A DNA stretch of 64,000 bases from Polaribacter sejongensis (GCF_038024065.1 NZ_CP150667.1:4161501-4225500); one strand, 5' to 3'. Shown: positions 35,577-45,204, counted from the stretch's first letter. The notes: generated by a model not told the origin, from the sequence alone. A program made the numbers and translations.

Positions 35577-36371
35577 TTATTTTTCATTCAATATCTTAAT
35601 TTTCTGTTCTATAAATAATTTTTCAAATTCTTCTATTTTCAGATTTTTGATATAATTCACATTTTTCTTCTTTACTCCACTAAAAAATCCAGAAGATTCA
35701 GTTACAAAATATAGAATACTATCAAGTTTTATATTCGTTCTGTTATTTTCTAATTCAGAAATTATAGTTGAAACAAATACTCTCGATTTTTTTCTCGGTA
35801 ATTCAATAACTATTCGATATTTAGAATCTACATTATTTACTGACGCTTTAAGTAAAGTTCTTATTAACTCTTCTTTCGGAATCTCAACTTGAGTTTGATA
35901 TTCAGATTTTAAATTTAATTCTCCAGATTCTCTTGGAAGTGTTGTTGCTATAAAAGCAAACGAACAAATTCCAATTATAAGTTCTTTTGGAAGAAGGTTT
36001 ATTTTTTTAATTCCGATATTATTTTGAGTTCTGTATAAATACGAAAGTGGTAAAATTGATAAAGCTATTAAATCTGAATAATCTACAACTCTATTAATTC
36101 CAATTCCGATATTATTTAAATAATCTATGAGAAATTGAGATGAGTTACTTTTCCAAAAAATGAATAATATTCCGGTTATAATGAAAATCAGTTTCACTTT
36201 ATCTTTAAAAACAACACTAAAGAAATATGCGAAAGCGAAAAGTCCAACAAAATCAGAAAGTTTTCCAGTCAATATATTATGGAATTGTTCTTTCAAATAG
36301 AAGTCATTTAGTAACAATAAAAAGATTGAAACTAAAAATATTTTTCGGTAAAGCAAGTTTTCGTTTTGCAT
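35577..36371 (-). CDS. Multi-pass membrane protein of unknown function
   Basis: 264 aa. About five membrane spans in the first 155 residues (IFLVSIFLLLLNDFYLKE, LSDFVGLFAFAYFFSVVF, LIFIITGILFIFW, LIALSILPLSYLY, LIIGICSFAFIATTLP), then a soluble C-terminal domain. The motif NDFYLKEQFHNILTGKLSDFVGLF is typical of a hypothetical family seen in Bacteroidota cassettes and islands, without known function. Confidence 0.65.
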   Translation of the reverse strand: MQNENLLYRKIFLVSIFLLLLNDFYLKEQFHNILTGKLSDFVGLFAFAYFFSVVFKDKVKLIFIITGILFIFWKSNSSQFLIDYLNNIGIGINRVVDYSDLIALSILPLSYLYRTQNNIGIKKINLLPKELIIGICSFAFIATTLPRESGELNLKSEYQTQVEIPKEELIRTLLKASVNNVDSKYRIVIELPRKKSRVFVSTIISELENNRTNIKLDSILYFVTESSGFFSGVKKKNVNYIKNLKIEEFEKLFIEQKIKILNEK

Positions 36372-36385
36372 TTCGTTTTAATTAT

Positions 36386-36518
36386 TGCCAACGTTGTTGT
36401 GTATTGAAAGTTGCGTTTTTGTGAACGGCTATTTTCCAAAGGAAAATTGAAGTTTACAAAAATGCAACTACTTTTGGTAAAGCACTAATTTAGCAATTTT
36501 TAATACACGGTGTTGGCA
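36386..36518 (-). other. attC-like site 24 (type 2)
   Basis: Apex ATTTTCC-AAA-GGAAAAT. Owned by the two-gene cassette that includes the IS1595-interrupted gene. Confidence 0.88.
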
Positions 36519-36545
36519 AATTGTTGTTTTTTATAATTCAAAATT

Positions 36546-36866
36546 TTATTTCAACTTTTCCAAGTGAAAGCTATTATTCGGTAAAATGGTTAAATTAAAT
36601 TTAGGGTTTTCACCTTTTTTCCAAGGGGCAAGATTATTCTTAATCATCCATTCTCCAATTCGTTTGTCTCTAAACTCAGTACAATTTCTCCAAAATCCTT
36701 CTGTTATTTTGACTTCAAAAAACTCAGAATTTTCAATTGATAGATTTATTTTTGAAATATTTTTCTCAAAAAACTCTCTACCTTTTACTCCAACTCTAAT
36801 TCCATAACCTTTACCATTTGTATTTTGTTTTCCGTCATTCCAAGAACTTACTTTTAGTTTTTCCAT
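36546..36866 (-). CDS. Conserved hypothetical small protein
   Basis: 106 aa, basic, cytoplasmic. Recognisable as a widespread short hypothetical family with GIRVGVKGREFF, FFEVKITEGFWRNCTEFRDK, RIGEWMIKNNLAPWKKGENP and a final strand. It is the second gene of its cassette, 48 bp after the DUF3761-like gene. Confidence 0.6.
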   Translation of the reverse strand: MEKLKVSSWNDGKQNTNGKGYGIRVGVKGREFFEKNISKINLSIENSEFFEVKITEGFWRNCTEFRDKRIGEWMIKNNLAPWKKGENPKFNLTILPNNSFHLEKLK

Positions 36867-37036
36867 TTTCTAATAATTATTTAACAAGTTAAAAGTTTCA
36901 TTTCTTTCGATTTTTCACTCTACTAACCAATATGCAACACCTCCATGATAAGAGCATGCTCCACTTCCAGTAGCTGTTGATGTTGTACCGTCATTACAAA
37001 TTGCACCAACTCTAACTTCTACTGTTTTTAAATTAT

Positions 37037-37994
37037 TTGAGTTAGTCATTTAGTTTCCGTATCTTATAGCTTTAAAACATTGATATATGGATAATTTTGA
37101 AGGTCAAGATATACTAAACTTTATAAAAGAACTACCAAATGATGAAGCCTGTAAAGCTTATTTATCAAAAATAAAATGGCAGGATGGTTTTAAATGTAGT
37201 AAATGTGGACATACAAAAGGTTGTGAAAAAGCTGGATATAATTATCACTGTTATGCTTGCCATCATGTAGAAAGTGCTACTGCAAATACACTTTTTCATA
37301 AAGTTAAATTTGGATTGCAAAAAGCGTTTTGTGTTGCTTTTGAAATGAGTACAAATAGTAAAAGTACTTCAAGTATTCAAATGGGTAAACGCTTTAGTAT
37401 TCGTCAAGGAACTGCATGGTATTTTATGCAAAAAGTTCGTAAAGCAATGAAAAGTAGTCAAAAATATCCTCTAGAAACCTTAATTCATGTTGATGAGTTT
37501 ACTGTTGGAGGAAAAGAAGAAGGAAAACAAGGTAGGAGTTACGATACAAAAAAGAAAAAAGCCGTAATTGCAGTAGAATTAACAGATAACAATAAGGTGA
37601 AAAGAGTTTACATTAAATCTATAAACGACTATTCTGCAAAATCATTAACACCAATTTTTGAAGAACACATAAGTAAATCTGCTAAAATAATAACAGATAA
37701 ATGGAGAGGATATGAACCTTTGAAAGAAGTTTATAACATTGAGCAAATCTATAGTAATAATGGTGCTAACTTTAAACAATTACATGTCATGATTATGCAA
37801 GTTAAGTCTTGGCTTAGAGCAATACCAACTCATGTAAGTAAATGGCATATTCAAGCTTATTTTGATGAATTTTGTTTTAGAATTAATAGATCTCAATTTC
37901 AGAAAAGTATATTTCATAAAACAATTGAAAGAATGGTAGTTGCCAAACCAGTTTATCAAAATCAAATAAAACAGAAGCTAAACGTATAACTCAA
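37037..37994 (+). mobile_element. IS1595-family (ISXO2-like) element, copy 1
   Basis: 958 bp with terminal repeats starting TTGAGTTA on both ends and an 8-bp target duplication TAAATTAT (37029-37036 and 37995-38002). It is inserted in a cassette gene, not in an attC site. Confidence 0.93.
37087..37989 (+). CDS. IS1595-family transposase, copy 1
   Basis: 300 aa. N-terminal zinc ribbon (CSKCGHTKGC and YHCYACHHVESATANTLFHK), then an ISXO2-like DDE domain: Asp-Glu in IHVDEFTVGGKEEG, Asp in IITDKWRGYEPLKE, and a C-terminal His/Asp/Glu region (SKWHIQAYFDEFCFRINR). Identical to the product of copy 2. Confidence 0.95.
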   Translation: MDNFEGQDILNFIKELPNDEACKAYLSKIKWQDGFKCSKCGHTKGCEKAGYNYHCYACHHVESATANTLFHKVKFGLQKAFCVAFEMSTNSKSTSSIQMGKRFSIRQGTAWYFMQKVRKAMKSSQKYPLETLIHVDEFTVGGKEEGKQGRSYDTKKKKAVIAVELTDNNKVKRVYIKSINDYSAKSLTPIFEEHISKSAKIITDKWRGYEPLKEVYNIEQIYSNNGANFKQLHVMIMQVKSWLRAIPTHVSKWHIQAYFDEFCFRINRSQFQKSIFHKTIERMVVAKPVYQNQIKQKLNV

Positions 37995-38413
37995 TAAATT
38001 ATTATAACTGTTTAATTTATTAGAGTTATACTTTTTTTTATATTCTAAATATTGCTTTGAGTAAGTAGAATTTTCTTTTGAAGAATTTAGATAATTTGAA
38101 TCATATGAATTTCTTTTTATATTTTGAAATTCGATTTTATTTTCTTTCTTACTTTCAATTTTTACATTTGATTCTTTATTCGAACTTAAATTAAATTGCC
38201 AAATAATAAAAGCAACTACTGCAATAATGTTAACAATATCTTTATATTTTCCTAATAAAGATTGTATGATTAAAATTCCAATTACTATTCCGGTAATTAA
38301 TAGAAAAGCCATATTCTAATATTTTTCAATATGTTGTTCATTATTTAGTATTCTCTATTTTTTAATAAAATAGTCTTTAAATTATTCAATTTCTGAGATT
38401 TTCAAGCAATATT

Positions 38414-38548
38414 TGCCAACGTTGTTGTGTTATGGAAAGTTGCGATTTTTATGAACGGCTATTTTCCGCAGGAAAATTGAAGTGAGTAAAAATGCAACTG
38501 CCTTCGATTAAGCTAAAATTAAGCAATTTTTTATACACGGTGTTACCA
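38414..38548 (-). other. attC-like site 25 (type 2)
   Basis: Nearly the same as sites 5 and 38 (differences in CTTCGATTAAGCTAAAATT), matching its place left of the diverged family D cassette. Confidence 0.87.
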
Positions 38549-39014
38549 AAAGTAGTTTTTTTATTTTCCAATTTTCCTTATTATTTTCTGAATTCAGCGT
38601 TCGAGTGAAAATTCAGATAACAATTTATATTTTTTTTTGATTTTCAATAAATTTTCAGCCTTTCTGAATTTTCATTTTGTGATAATTTCGCACTGTTTTT
38701 ACTCCACATTTACTCAATTCCGCAATTTTGGTTTTTCAGTGTTTGAGTGTTTTCTCATGTGTTTAATTCCGACAACAATTTTATTTCAATAAATTCTCAG
38801 CCTTTCTAAATTTTCGGTTTAGAGGTAATTCCGCATTTTACTCAATTCCGAAATGCTCAGTTTTTATTTTTTTTAACTTTCTAAATTCTATAAAAGACAA
38901 ACAAAATTCTTTCAGAATTTTCCAATCTTCAGAGAGTGTTTCGCAATTTTATATTCCTTTTTTTGGATTTTAAACGCTATTTTCAATTCAGCATTTGAGT
39001 GATTGAGCTATTTT
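38549..39014 (-). repeat. Gene-less T-rich cassette, family D copy 2 (diverged)
   Basis: About 465 bp. Same order of phrases as copies 1 and 3 with substitutions and several indels; the 98-codon frame seen in the other copies is broken, which argues that the family is non-coding. Confidence 0.78.
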
Positions 39015-39126
39015 TGGTAACGTTGTTGTATATGGTTTGTTGCGTGTTTCAAGTAACTAATTTAGTAAATAATTACCGACCAAGAAAGTAGACTGCACCC
39101 AAAAGCTTAGACAAATTTATAATTAA

Positions 39127-39906
39127 TTATTGATAATAAAGAGCTCTATATTCTACTGGGCTCATTCCATTTAAATTTAGTTTAATTCTTTCTGTATTAT
39201 AATATTTTATATACTCTTTAATTTCTTTTTTCAATTGAATAATCGATATGTATTTGTTTAAATAAAATAATTCAGATTTTAAGATACCAAAGAAATTTTC
39301 AATTATTGCATTGTCTAGACAGTTTCCTTTTCTAGACATACTTTGTGTAATTCCTTTTTCTTTTAATAACCGTTGATATTGTTTCATTTGATATTGCCAA
39401 CCTTGATCTGAATGTAATATAATGTTTGCTTGGTTAGGAACCTTCTTAAAAGACTTTTTTAGCATCTTAACCACTTGTTCGAAGTTAGGTCTTTCAGATA
39501 ATTCATAACTAACTATTTCGCCATTGTATAAATCAATTATTGGTGATAAATATAATTTATTTCCAAAGACTTTAAATTCGGTAATATCAGTTGCCCATTT
39601 TGTATTAGGTTTGGTTGTTTTAAAATTACGTTGAAATATATTGGGTGCTATTTCACCTATCTGTCCTTTGTAAGATTTATATTTTTTAATTCTTATCAAA
39701 CTTTTTAAACCTAATTTTCGCATTAATCTTAAAATTGTTTTATGATTTATAACAAGTCCTCTTTTGTTTATTTCTAAGGTGATTCTTCTATAACCATATC
39801 TTCCTTTATGATAATGATATATCTCTTTAATTAAGATTTTTACCTCTTCATATTTATCTGTTAATTGACTTCTTTTTTTGTGATAATAATAACTGCTTCT
39901 TGCCAT
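39127..39906 (-). CDS. IS3-family transposase OrfB, copy 3
   Basis: Same 259-aa product as copy 1. Confidence 0.95.
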   Translation of the reverse strand: MARSSYYYHKKRSQLTDKYEEVKILIKEIYHYHKGRYGYRRITLEINKRGLVINHKTILRLMRKLGLKSLIRIKKYKSYKGQIGEIAPNIFQRNFKTTKPNTKWATDITEFKVFGNKLYLSPIIDLYNGEIVSYELSERPNFEQVVKMLKKSFKKVPNQANIILHSDQGWQYQMKQYQRLLKEKGITQSMSRKGNCLDNAIIENFFGILKSELFYLNKYISIIQLKKEIKEYIKYYNTERIKLNLNGMSPVEYRALYYQ

Positions 39907-39962
39907 ATTGGTATGATTTAGTAATAATTCTAAACTATACTTATGCCTTAATTCTGTTATGG

Positions 39963-40478
39963 CTAGCGCTTTTTGCTTTGCGCTGCTAGAACTAAGGCTT
40001 GTAACTTTTTTAGCAAATCCAGCTCAGCTCTTAACGATTCATTTTCCAATAGAAGTTCATCTTCCCTTGTTAAAGGTTTATTAGACTTCTTTTTTGCTCT
40101 CTTAAATTCCATAGATCTAGGTCTTCCTCTTGGTTTATTATTTAAGCCTGTAATTCCTAGTTTTTTATAATTCCTTTGCCAATTCATTATTGCAGATTTG
40201 GTTGGAATATTAAACTTTAAACAAGCTTGACTTAAAGATAATGAATCATCTACAATAGATTCTAAAACTTTCAATTTAAATTTTAAGCTATATTCTTGAT
40301 TTTCTCTAGGTAATAAACCTTTTTTACCATGCTTTTCATAAAAACTAACCCAGCTATGAAGAGATGTGTGATGAATACCGTTCAATAACGAAACAGTGGA
40401 AACTGCTTGATTTTTTTTTAATACTTGTTCTACACAACGTAGTTTAAAATCGTAACTATACTTGACTTTTCTTCCCAT
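39963..40478 (-). CDS. IS3-family transposase OrfA, copy 3
   Basis: Same 171-aa product as copy 1. Confidence 0.93.
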   Translation of the reverse strand: MGRKVKYSYDFKLRCVEQVLKKNQAVSTVSLLNGIHHTSLHSWVSFYEKHGKKGLLPRENQEYSLKFKLKVLESIVDDSLSLSQACLKFNIPTKSAIMNWQRNYKKLGITGLNNKPRGRPRSMEFKRAKKKSNKPLTREDELLLENESLRAELDLLKKLQALVLAAQSKKR

Positions 40479-40567
40479 AAAAATACCCTCAAATAGTGTC
40501 TAACTTTTTGGGGGCAGTGTAAAAGTCCGCGAGGACTTTCGTAAGTAGGCGAGAAGCCAGCAATAAA

Positions 40568-41746
40568 TTATATACGGTGTTGTGCGTAGTTTTTTATTTT
40601 TTCTACATTCAATTCTATTAAGTCAAGGTGTTCTAAACATTCTTCATTATTCCAAAATATTACAGAAGACGATTCGGATTTATTTTTAGAAGAAGGGTAT
40701 ACAATTCCTTCAATGATATTTTGTCTATTCTTATTAAATGGATATCTAAAATATTCTGTAACTACCTGCGTTGGGACATATTCGATATGTTCTTTTCCGT
40801 CTTTTTTTATTTCTTGTGTAAAATCCTTAACTAAGTCATAGAGAAAACGAATTAGGTAATGTGTTTTTACCTTTTCAAAATCGAAAATGCTGGGTAATTT
40901 TGGAAGTCTATTGAAATCTACGACATAAATTTCCTTTTTTAGTTTAAACTTTGAAATCGTAACAGAGTCTTTCTTTTTATCTTCTCTACTGATAGTTTCC
41001 AAAAAAGCTGTGTTTGGGTCGAAAGCAGAATATAACATAGGAATACCTGATGGACTAAATCTATTCGGAAAAATTGCATATTCTTCTGGTGGTGCTACCA
41101 ATTTATCTTTTTCATTAACAACTTTACTTGAATGATGTTGTCTACAGCGATAAATGATTGTTCCTTTCTCTATTTTTTTTATAAGATTCAAAGATTTTGT
41201 TATTTTACCAACTTCTTTTAAAATAGTGTATGCATTTTTATTTTGGTCGTAAATTTGATTTTGTTGAAATAAATATCTTGATTTATGTTTGATTAAGTTT
41301 TTGAAAAAACTCCATTGATACATCAATTCGTCTCTTTCAGTATCATAATACATATCTGGTTCAGACCAAGAAAAATCATCTATTGAATCTACAATATCTT
41401 CTGTTAATTGATATGGATCAGCTTCTAAACAAATTCGATCTTGTATTAATTCGTAATTACCGAAGGTTTCGCCTAAATAACCACCTTCTCGACCGTTGTA
41501 ACTCATATAATTTGCTGCATCTTCATAAAAGTTTGAAATTCCACGCATCATAAACCCTAATAAAATTTCAAGACTTACAACCTTTACTTCTTTTTCACAA
41601 TAATCGCAATATCCGGAACTATAATTTTTTCTTATAAAACGTTTGATTGCATCGTCATTGATATGCTTTATACATAATTTTTTATCTAGAACACCACTTA
41701 TATTTCGGGATTCCAATTCAATCATTCTTTGTTTTGCTTGTCCCAT
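40568..41746 (-). CDS. RES-domain toxin-like protein with HEPN/RES N-terminal domain
   Basis: 392 aa. The N-terminal 150 residues (GYCDYCEKEVKVVSLEILLG, GISNFYEDAANYMSYNGREG) resemble the HEPN/RES N-terminal domain, with a CxxC at 47-50. The C-terminal half is a RES domain: IIYRCRQHH (Arg200 or Arg202), FPNRFSPSGIPMLYSAFDPN, TAFLE (Glu250), then a Ser-containing strand. RES toxins degrade or transfer from NAD. Classical RES toxins have a Xre-type antitoxin beside them; none is present, which fits the longer two-domain type. The last residues (AQHRI) come from the attC. Confidence 0.8.
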   Translation of the reverse strand: MGQAKQRMIELESRNISGVLDKKLCIKHINDDAIKRFIRKNYSSGYCDYCEKEVKVVSLEILLGFMMRGISNFYEDAANYMSYNGREGGYLGETFGNYELIQDRICLEADPYQLTEDIVDSIDDFSWSEPDMYYDTERDELMYQWSFFKNLIKHKSRYLFQQNQIYDQNKNAYTILKEVGKITKSLNLIKKIEKGTIIYRCRQHHSSKVVNEKDKLVAPPEEYAIFPNRFSPSGIPMLYSAFDPNTAFLETISREDKKKDSVTISKFKLKKEIYVVDFNRLPKLPSIFDFEKVKTHYLIRFLYDLVKDFTQEIKKDGKEHIEYVPTQVVTEYFRYPFNKNRQNIIEGIVYPSSKNKSESSSVIFWNNEECLEHLDLIELNVEKIKNYAQHRI

Positions 41747-41904
41747 TAAATTATAATGAATTTATATTATTTTTAGTTCGGTCTTTAATTACGCACAACG
41801 TTGTTGTATATGGTTTGTTGCGTGTTTTAAGCAACTAATTTAGTAAATAATTACCGACCAAGAAAGTAGACTGCACCCAAAAGCTTAGACAAATTTATAA
41901 TTAA

Positions 41905-42684
41905 TTATTGATAATAAAGAGCTCTATATTCTACTGGGCTCATTCCATTTAAATTTAGTTTAATTCTTTCTGTATTATAATATTTTATATACTCTTTAAT
42001 TTCTTTTTTCAATTGAATAATCGATATGTATTTGTTTAAATAAAATAATTCAGATTTTAAGATACCAAAGAAATTTTCAATTATTGCATTGTCTAGACAG
42101 TTTCCTTTTCTAGACATACTTTGTGTAATTCCTTTTTCTTTTAATAACCGTTGATATTGTTTCATTTGATATTGCCAACCTTGATCTGAATGTAATATAA
42201 TGTTTGCTTGGTTAGGAACCTTCTTAAAAGACTTTTTTAGCATCTTAACCACTTGTTCGAAGTTAGGTCTTTCAGATAATTCATAACTAACTATTTCGCC
42301 ATTGTATAAATCAATTATTGGTGATAAATATAATTTATTTCCAAAGACTTTAAATTCGGTAATATCAGTTGCCCATTTTGTATTAGGTTTGGTTGTTTTA
42401 AAATTACGTTGAAATATATTGGGTGCTATTTCACCTATCTGTCCTTTGTAAGATTTATATTTTTTAATTCTTATCAAACTTTTTAAACCTAATTTTCGCA
42501 TTAATCTTAAAATTGTTTTATGATTTATAACAAGTCCTCTTTTGTTTATTTCTAAGGTGATTCTTCTATAACCATATCTTCCTTTATGATAATGATATAT
42601 CTCTTTAATTAAGATTTTTACCTCTTCATATTTATCTGTTAATTGACTTCTTTTTTTGTGATAATAATAACTGCTTCTTGCCAT
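41905..42684 (-). CDS. IS3-family transposase OrfB, copy 4
   Basis: Same 259-aa product as copy 1. Confidence 0.95.
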   Translation of the reverse strand: MARSSYYYHKKRSQLTDKYEEVKILIKEIYHYHKGRYGYRRITLEINKRGLVINHKTILRLMRKLGLKSLIRIKKYKSYKGQIGEIAPNIFQRNFKTTKPNTKWATDITEFKVFGNKLYLSPIIDLYNGEIVSYELSERPNFEQVVKMLKKSFKKVPNQANIILHSDQGWQYQMKQYQRLLKEKGITQSMSRKGNCLDNAIIENFFGILKSELFYLNKYISIIQLKKEIKEYIKYYNTERIKLNLNGMSPVEYRALYYQ

Positions 42685-42740
42685 ATTGGTATGATTTAGT
42701 AATAATTCTAAACTATACTTATGCCTTAATTCTGTTATGG

Positions 42741-43256
42741 CTAGCGCTTTTTGCTTTGCGCTGCTAGAACTAAGGCTTGTAACTTTTTTAGCAAATCCAG
42801 CTCAGCTCTTAACGATTCATTTTCCAATAGAAGTTCATCTTCCCTTGTTAAAGGTTTATTAGACTTCTTTTTTGCTCTCTTAAATTCCATAGATCTAGGT
42901 CTTCCTCTTGGTTTATTATTTAAGCCTGTAATTCCTAGTTTTTTATAATTCCTTTGCCAATTCATTATTGCAGATTTGGTTGGAATATTAAACTTTAAAC
43001 AAGCTTGACTTAAAGATAATGAATCATCTACAATAGATTCTAAAACTTTCAATTTAAATTTTAAGCTATATTCTTGATTTTCTCTAGGTAATAAACCTTT
43101 TTTACCATGCTTTTCATAAAAACTAACCCAGCTATGAAGAGATGTGTGATGAATACCGTTCAATAACGAAACAGTGGAAACTGCTTGATTTTTTTTTAAT
43201 ACTTGTTCTACACAACGTAGTTTAAAATCGTAACTATACTTGACTTTTCTTCCCAT
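42741..43256 (-). CDS. IS3-family transposase OrfA, copy 4
   Basis: Same 171-aa product as copy 1. Confidence 0.93.
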   Translation of the reverse strand: MGRKVKYSYDFKLRCVEQVLKKNQAVSTVSLLNGIHHTSLHSWVSFYEKHGKKGLLPRENQEYSLKFKLKVLESIVDDSLSLSQACLKFNIPTKSAIMNWQRNYKKLGITGLNNKPRGRPRSMEFKRAKKKSNKPLTREDELLLENESLRAELDLLKKLQALVLAAQSKKR

Positions 43257-43370
43257 AAAAATACCCTCAAATAGTGTCTAACTTTTTGGGGGCAGTGTAA
43301 AAGTCCGCGAGGACTTTCGTAAGTAGGCGAGAAGCTAGCAATAAATTATATACGGTGTTAGCTGTAGTTT

Positions 43371-44366
43371 TTATTCCACTTTGTAACGAACAATGACTTC
43401 ATTATCCAAAACGACATTAGTAGACCAAATAAATTCAGCACCTTTTCCACTAAATTTTTCTATGAAGTTCATATATGCTTTTTTATTATTTACTCCTATT
43501 TCATCTTCAGTATATGTGGTCGCATTTGGCCATTGGCTGTCATTGAAAGTAACGTCAAAACTATTTTCTGGAATTTTCCAATGAATACCGTAAAATGCTG
43601 TTCCATTATCAACTCCATCTGTACTGCAATTTGAAGAGATTCTTTTTTCTCCAATTTCACTTAAACAACTTAAATCACTAATAGGTGCAGTATAAAAAGT
43701 TTGTGCTTTCCATTTGCTATTTGTAATAGTCCCATCACTAAAGCTGGCTATAAAACCTCCATCTCCAGGATGAAAATCTTTTCCTCTATTATTTTCTGAA
43801 CCTAAACCTAAATGTTCTTCCCAATCTATTAGTTTTACTGCAATTGTATAAGGTTTTTTTACTTTGAATTTTACAATGTTTGAATTAAATGGTGTAAAAG
43901 GTACTGGGTCAACTGCTATTAATTTTCCTTTAATGTAAAGTTCAAAATAATTATCCGCAAAAAGATAGCCTGTAATGATTTCTCCGTCCGAATCTATCTC
44001 AAAGACAGGAACGGAATTCATATCTATTTCTGAAAGATTATTTGGTGTTATAGAGTTACATTCATTATATAAATCAGAAGCTTTGGTCGTTTCGTTGAAA
44101 TGATTAATTCCGGGAACTGTCCAACTATTTCCTAAATCATCTTTTATTTCTCCAACTCCTGAAATTCTGCTACCTCCTTGATTACAAGAAATAAGACTTT
44201 TAATTTGTGTTTCCGCTAATCCTTGGGTTACGTTTCCTGTTCCATTGTAAATTTTTTCGTTAGTTGTTTCTTTAGGAATTGATTCATTAGTTGATGATTT
44301 TGCGTTTTTTTCCTTACAACTGATTATCGTAATTAATAGAAATAGAAATAAAATGTTATTTTTCAT
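43371..44366 (-). CDS. Hypothetical lipoprotein
   Basis: 331 aa with a lipobox (LITIISCKEK) and a polar Asn/Thr linker. The body looks beta-rich: TVPGINHFNETTKASDLYNE, GYLFADNYFELYIKGKLIAV, VKFKVKKPYTIAVKLIDWEE resembles a galactose-binding-like sandwich, and the end (FIWSTNVVLDNEVIVRYKVE) another strand pair. Proteins of this look often handle ligands at the cell surface; no family is certain. Sole gene of its cassette. Confidence 0.65.
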   Translation of the reverse strand: MKNNILFLFLLITIISCKEKNAKSSTNESIPKETTNEKIYNGTGNVTQGLAETQIKSLISCNQGGSRISGVGEIKDDLGNSWTVPGINHFNETTKASDLYNECNSITPNNLSEIDMNSVPVFEIDSDGEIITGYLFADNYFELYIKGKLIAVDPVPFTPFNSNIVKFKVKKPYTIAVKLIDWEEHLGLGSENNRGKDFHPGDGGFIASFSDGTITNSKWKAQTFYTAPISDLSCLSEIGEKRISSNCSTDGVDNGTAFYGIHWKIPENSFDVTFNDSQWPNATTYTEDEIGVNNKKAYMNFIEKFSGKGAEFIWSTNVVLDNEVIVRYKVE

Positions 44367-44390
44367 TATATGAGTTTTTTTTTAAATTAC

Positions 44391-44524
44391 AGCTAACGTT
44401 GTTGTGTATTGAAAGTTGCGTTTTTAATGAGCGGCTATTTTCCGAAGGAAAATTGAAGTGAATAAAAATGCAACTGATTTTGGTAAGGCACTAATTTAGC
44501 AATTTTTAATACACGGTGTTGGCT
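44391..44524 (-). other. attC-like site 28 (type 2)
   Basis: Has GAGCGGC where other sites have GAACGGC. Owned by the two-microprotein cassette. Confidence 0.88.
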
Positions 44525-44612
44525 TTTAGTGCTTTTTTGTTTGTTTCATTTTTCTTTTTGTTCAATTATTAATTCAGAAATTATGATTAATATTCTAAAT
44601 TATTTTCCTTTT

Positions 44613-44726
44613 TTAATTATTTGTAAAAGGAAATAATATTCCTGATATGAATGATGAACCAACTTCTGTTACGACAAGGATCAACATTACAAATAGAAAG
44701 AATTTTTTCTTTGTTATATTTTTCAT
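44613..44726 (-). CDS. 37-aa membrane microprotein
   Basis: ATG at 44726, TAA at 44613-44615. Sequence begins MKNITKKKFFLFVMLILVVT and ends in ISGILFPFTNN: basic head and a single hydrophobic span, or a short signal-anchored peptide. Without it and the next small ORF this 546-bp cassette would have no gene on its coding strand. Confidence 0.5.
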   Translation of the reverse strand: MKNITKKKFFLFVMLILVVTEVGSSFISGILFPFTNN

Positions 44727-44854
44727 ATTTGGATATTTCTTAATTCAGATTTTGAGTGAGAAATTTTGAGGATTGTAAATTCAATTTTCAGTTTAATTTA
44801 TACATTGAATTCAGAATTTAATTCCGAAAACAACTTAAACAATTGGATGAATTG

Positions 44855-45004
44855 TTATTTCGAATGATTCTCAGAATTTGGAATTGTTGTTTTTTTATTG
44901 TAACGTTTTGCAATTAGAAAAGTAATAAAAATAATTGCTATTCCTGATAATGCTCCAAGTATTAACATTGTTCTATTTGATAATGTAATTTCTAAAAAAT
45001 TCAT
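44855..45004 (-). CDS. 49-aa membrane microprotein
   Basis: ATG at 45004, TAA at 44855-44857. Short N-terminus, one clear membrane span (RTMLILGALSGIAIIFITFL), then a basic and polar tail (AKRYNKKTTIPNSENHSK). It is the first ORF of the cassette, 128 bp before the 37-aa ORF. Single-span layout with a positive tail right after the span suggests an N-out, C-in orientation. Function unknown. Confidence 0.55.
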   Translation of the reverse strand: MNFLEITLSNRTMLILGALSGIAIIFITFLIAKRYNKKTTIPNSENHSK

Positions 45005-45070
45005 ATTTTATTGTTTTTTATATTTTCAATTCTTAATTTTAGTTTTAAACTACGATTTCTCGAGCATTAA

Positions 45071-45204
45071 AGCCAACGTTGTTGTGTATGGTTAGTTGCG
45101 TGTTTTAAGCGACTAATTTACTAAATAAAACACGAACCAAGAAAGTCCGTTTGGACTTTCGTAAATTGGCTAAAACCAGCAATTAATTATACACGGTGTT
45201 GTAC
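45071..45204 (-). other. attC-like site 29 (type 5)
   Basis: Type 5 stem GTATGGTTAGTTGCGTG with right arm CAGCAATTAATTATACAC; apex GAAAGTCC-GTTT-GGACTTTC. Same as site 32, which also stands left of the same gene. Confidence 0.87.

Larger units (their letters stand above)
36915..38312 (-). pseudogene. DUF3761-like membrane-anchored protein, split by IS1595-family insertion
   Basis: Removing the IS (37037-37994) and one 8-bp target copy joins MAFLLITGIVIGILIIQSLL...NSNKLNSYNNL in frame to KTVEVRVGAICNDGTTSTAT then GSGACSYHGGVAYWLVE and stop. The restored protein is about 145 aa: two N-terminal membrane spans, a polar linker, and a C-terminal DUF3761 motif (GAxCxDG...SGACSxHGGVAxWL). As it stands the 3' part has a new ATG supplied by the IS end (37049), giving a possible 44-aa product; the 5' part runs into the IS and ends after 116 aa. 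Confidence 0.85.
39089..40521 (-). mobile_element. IS3-family (IS150-like) element, copy 3
   Basis: 1433 bp with AAAG duplication (39085-39088 and 40522-40525), same insertion point and direction as the others. Confidence 0.95.
39015..40585 (-). other. attC-like site 26 (type 4) split by an IS3-family copy
   Basis: Left half 39015-39088 (CAAGTAACTAAT), right half 40522-40585 (GTAGGCGAGAAGCC). Owned by the RES-domain cassette, whose stop codon lies inside the site. Confidence 0.87.
41867..43299 (-). mobile_element. IS3-family (IS150-like) element, copy 4
   Basis: 1433 bp with AAAG duplication (41863-41866 and 43300-43303). Only the RES cassette separates it from copy 3, so homologous recombination could delete that cassette. 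Confidence 0.95.
41793..43363 (-). other. attC-like site 27 (type 4) split by an IS3-family copy
   Basis: Left half 41793-41866 (GTGTTTTAAGCAACTAAT), right half 43300-43363 (GTAGGCGAGAAGCT). Owned by the lipoprotein cassette at 43371. Confidence 0.87.
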
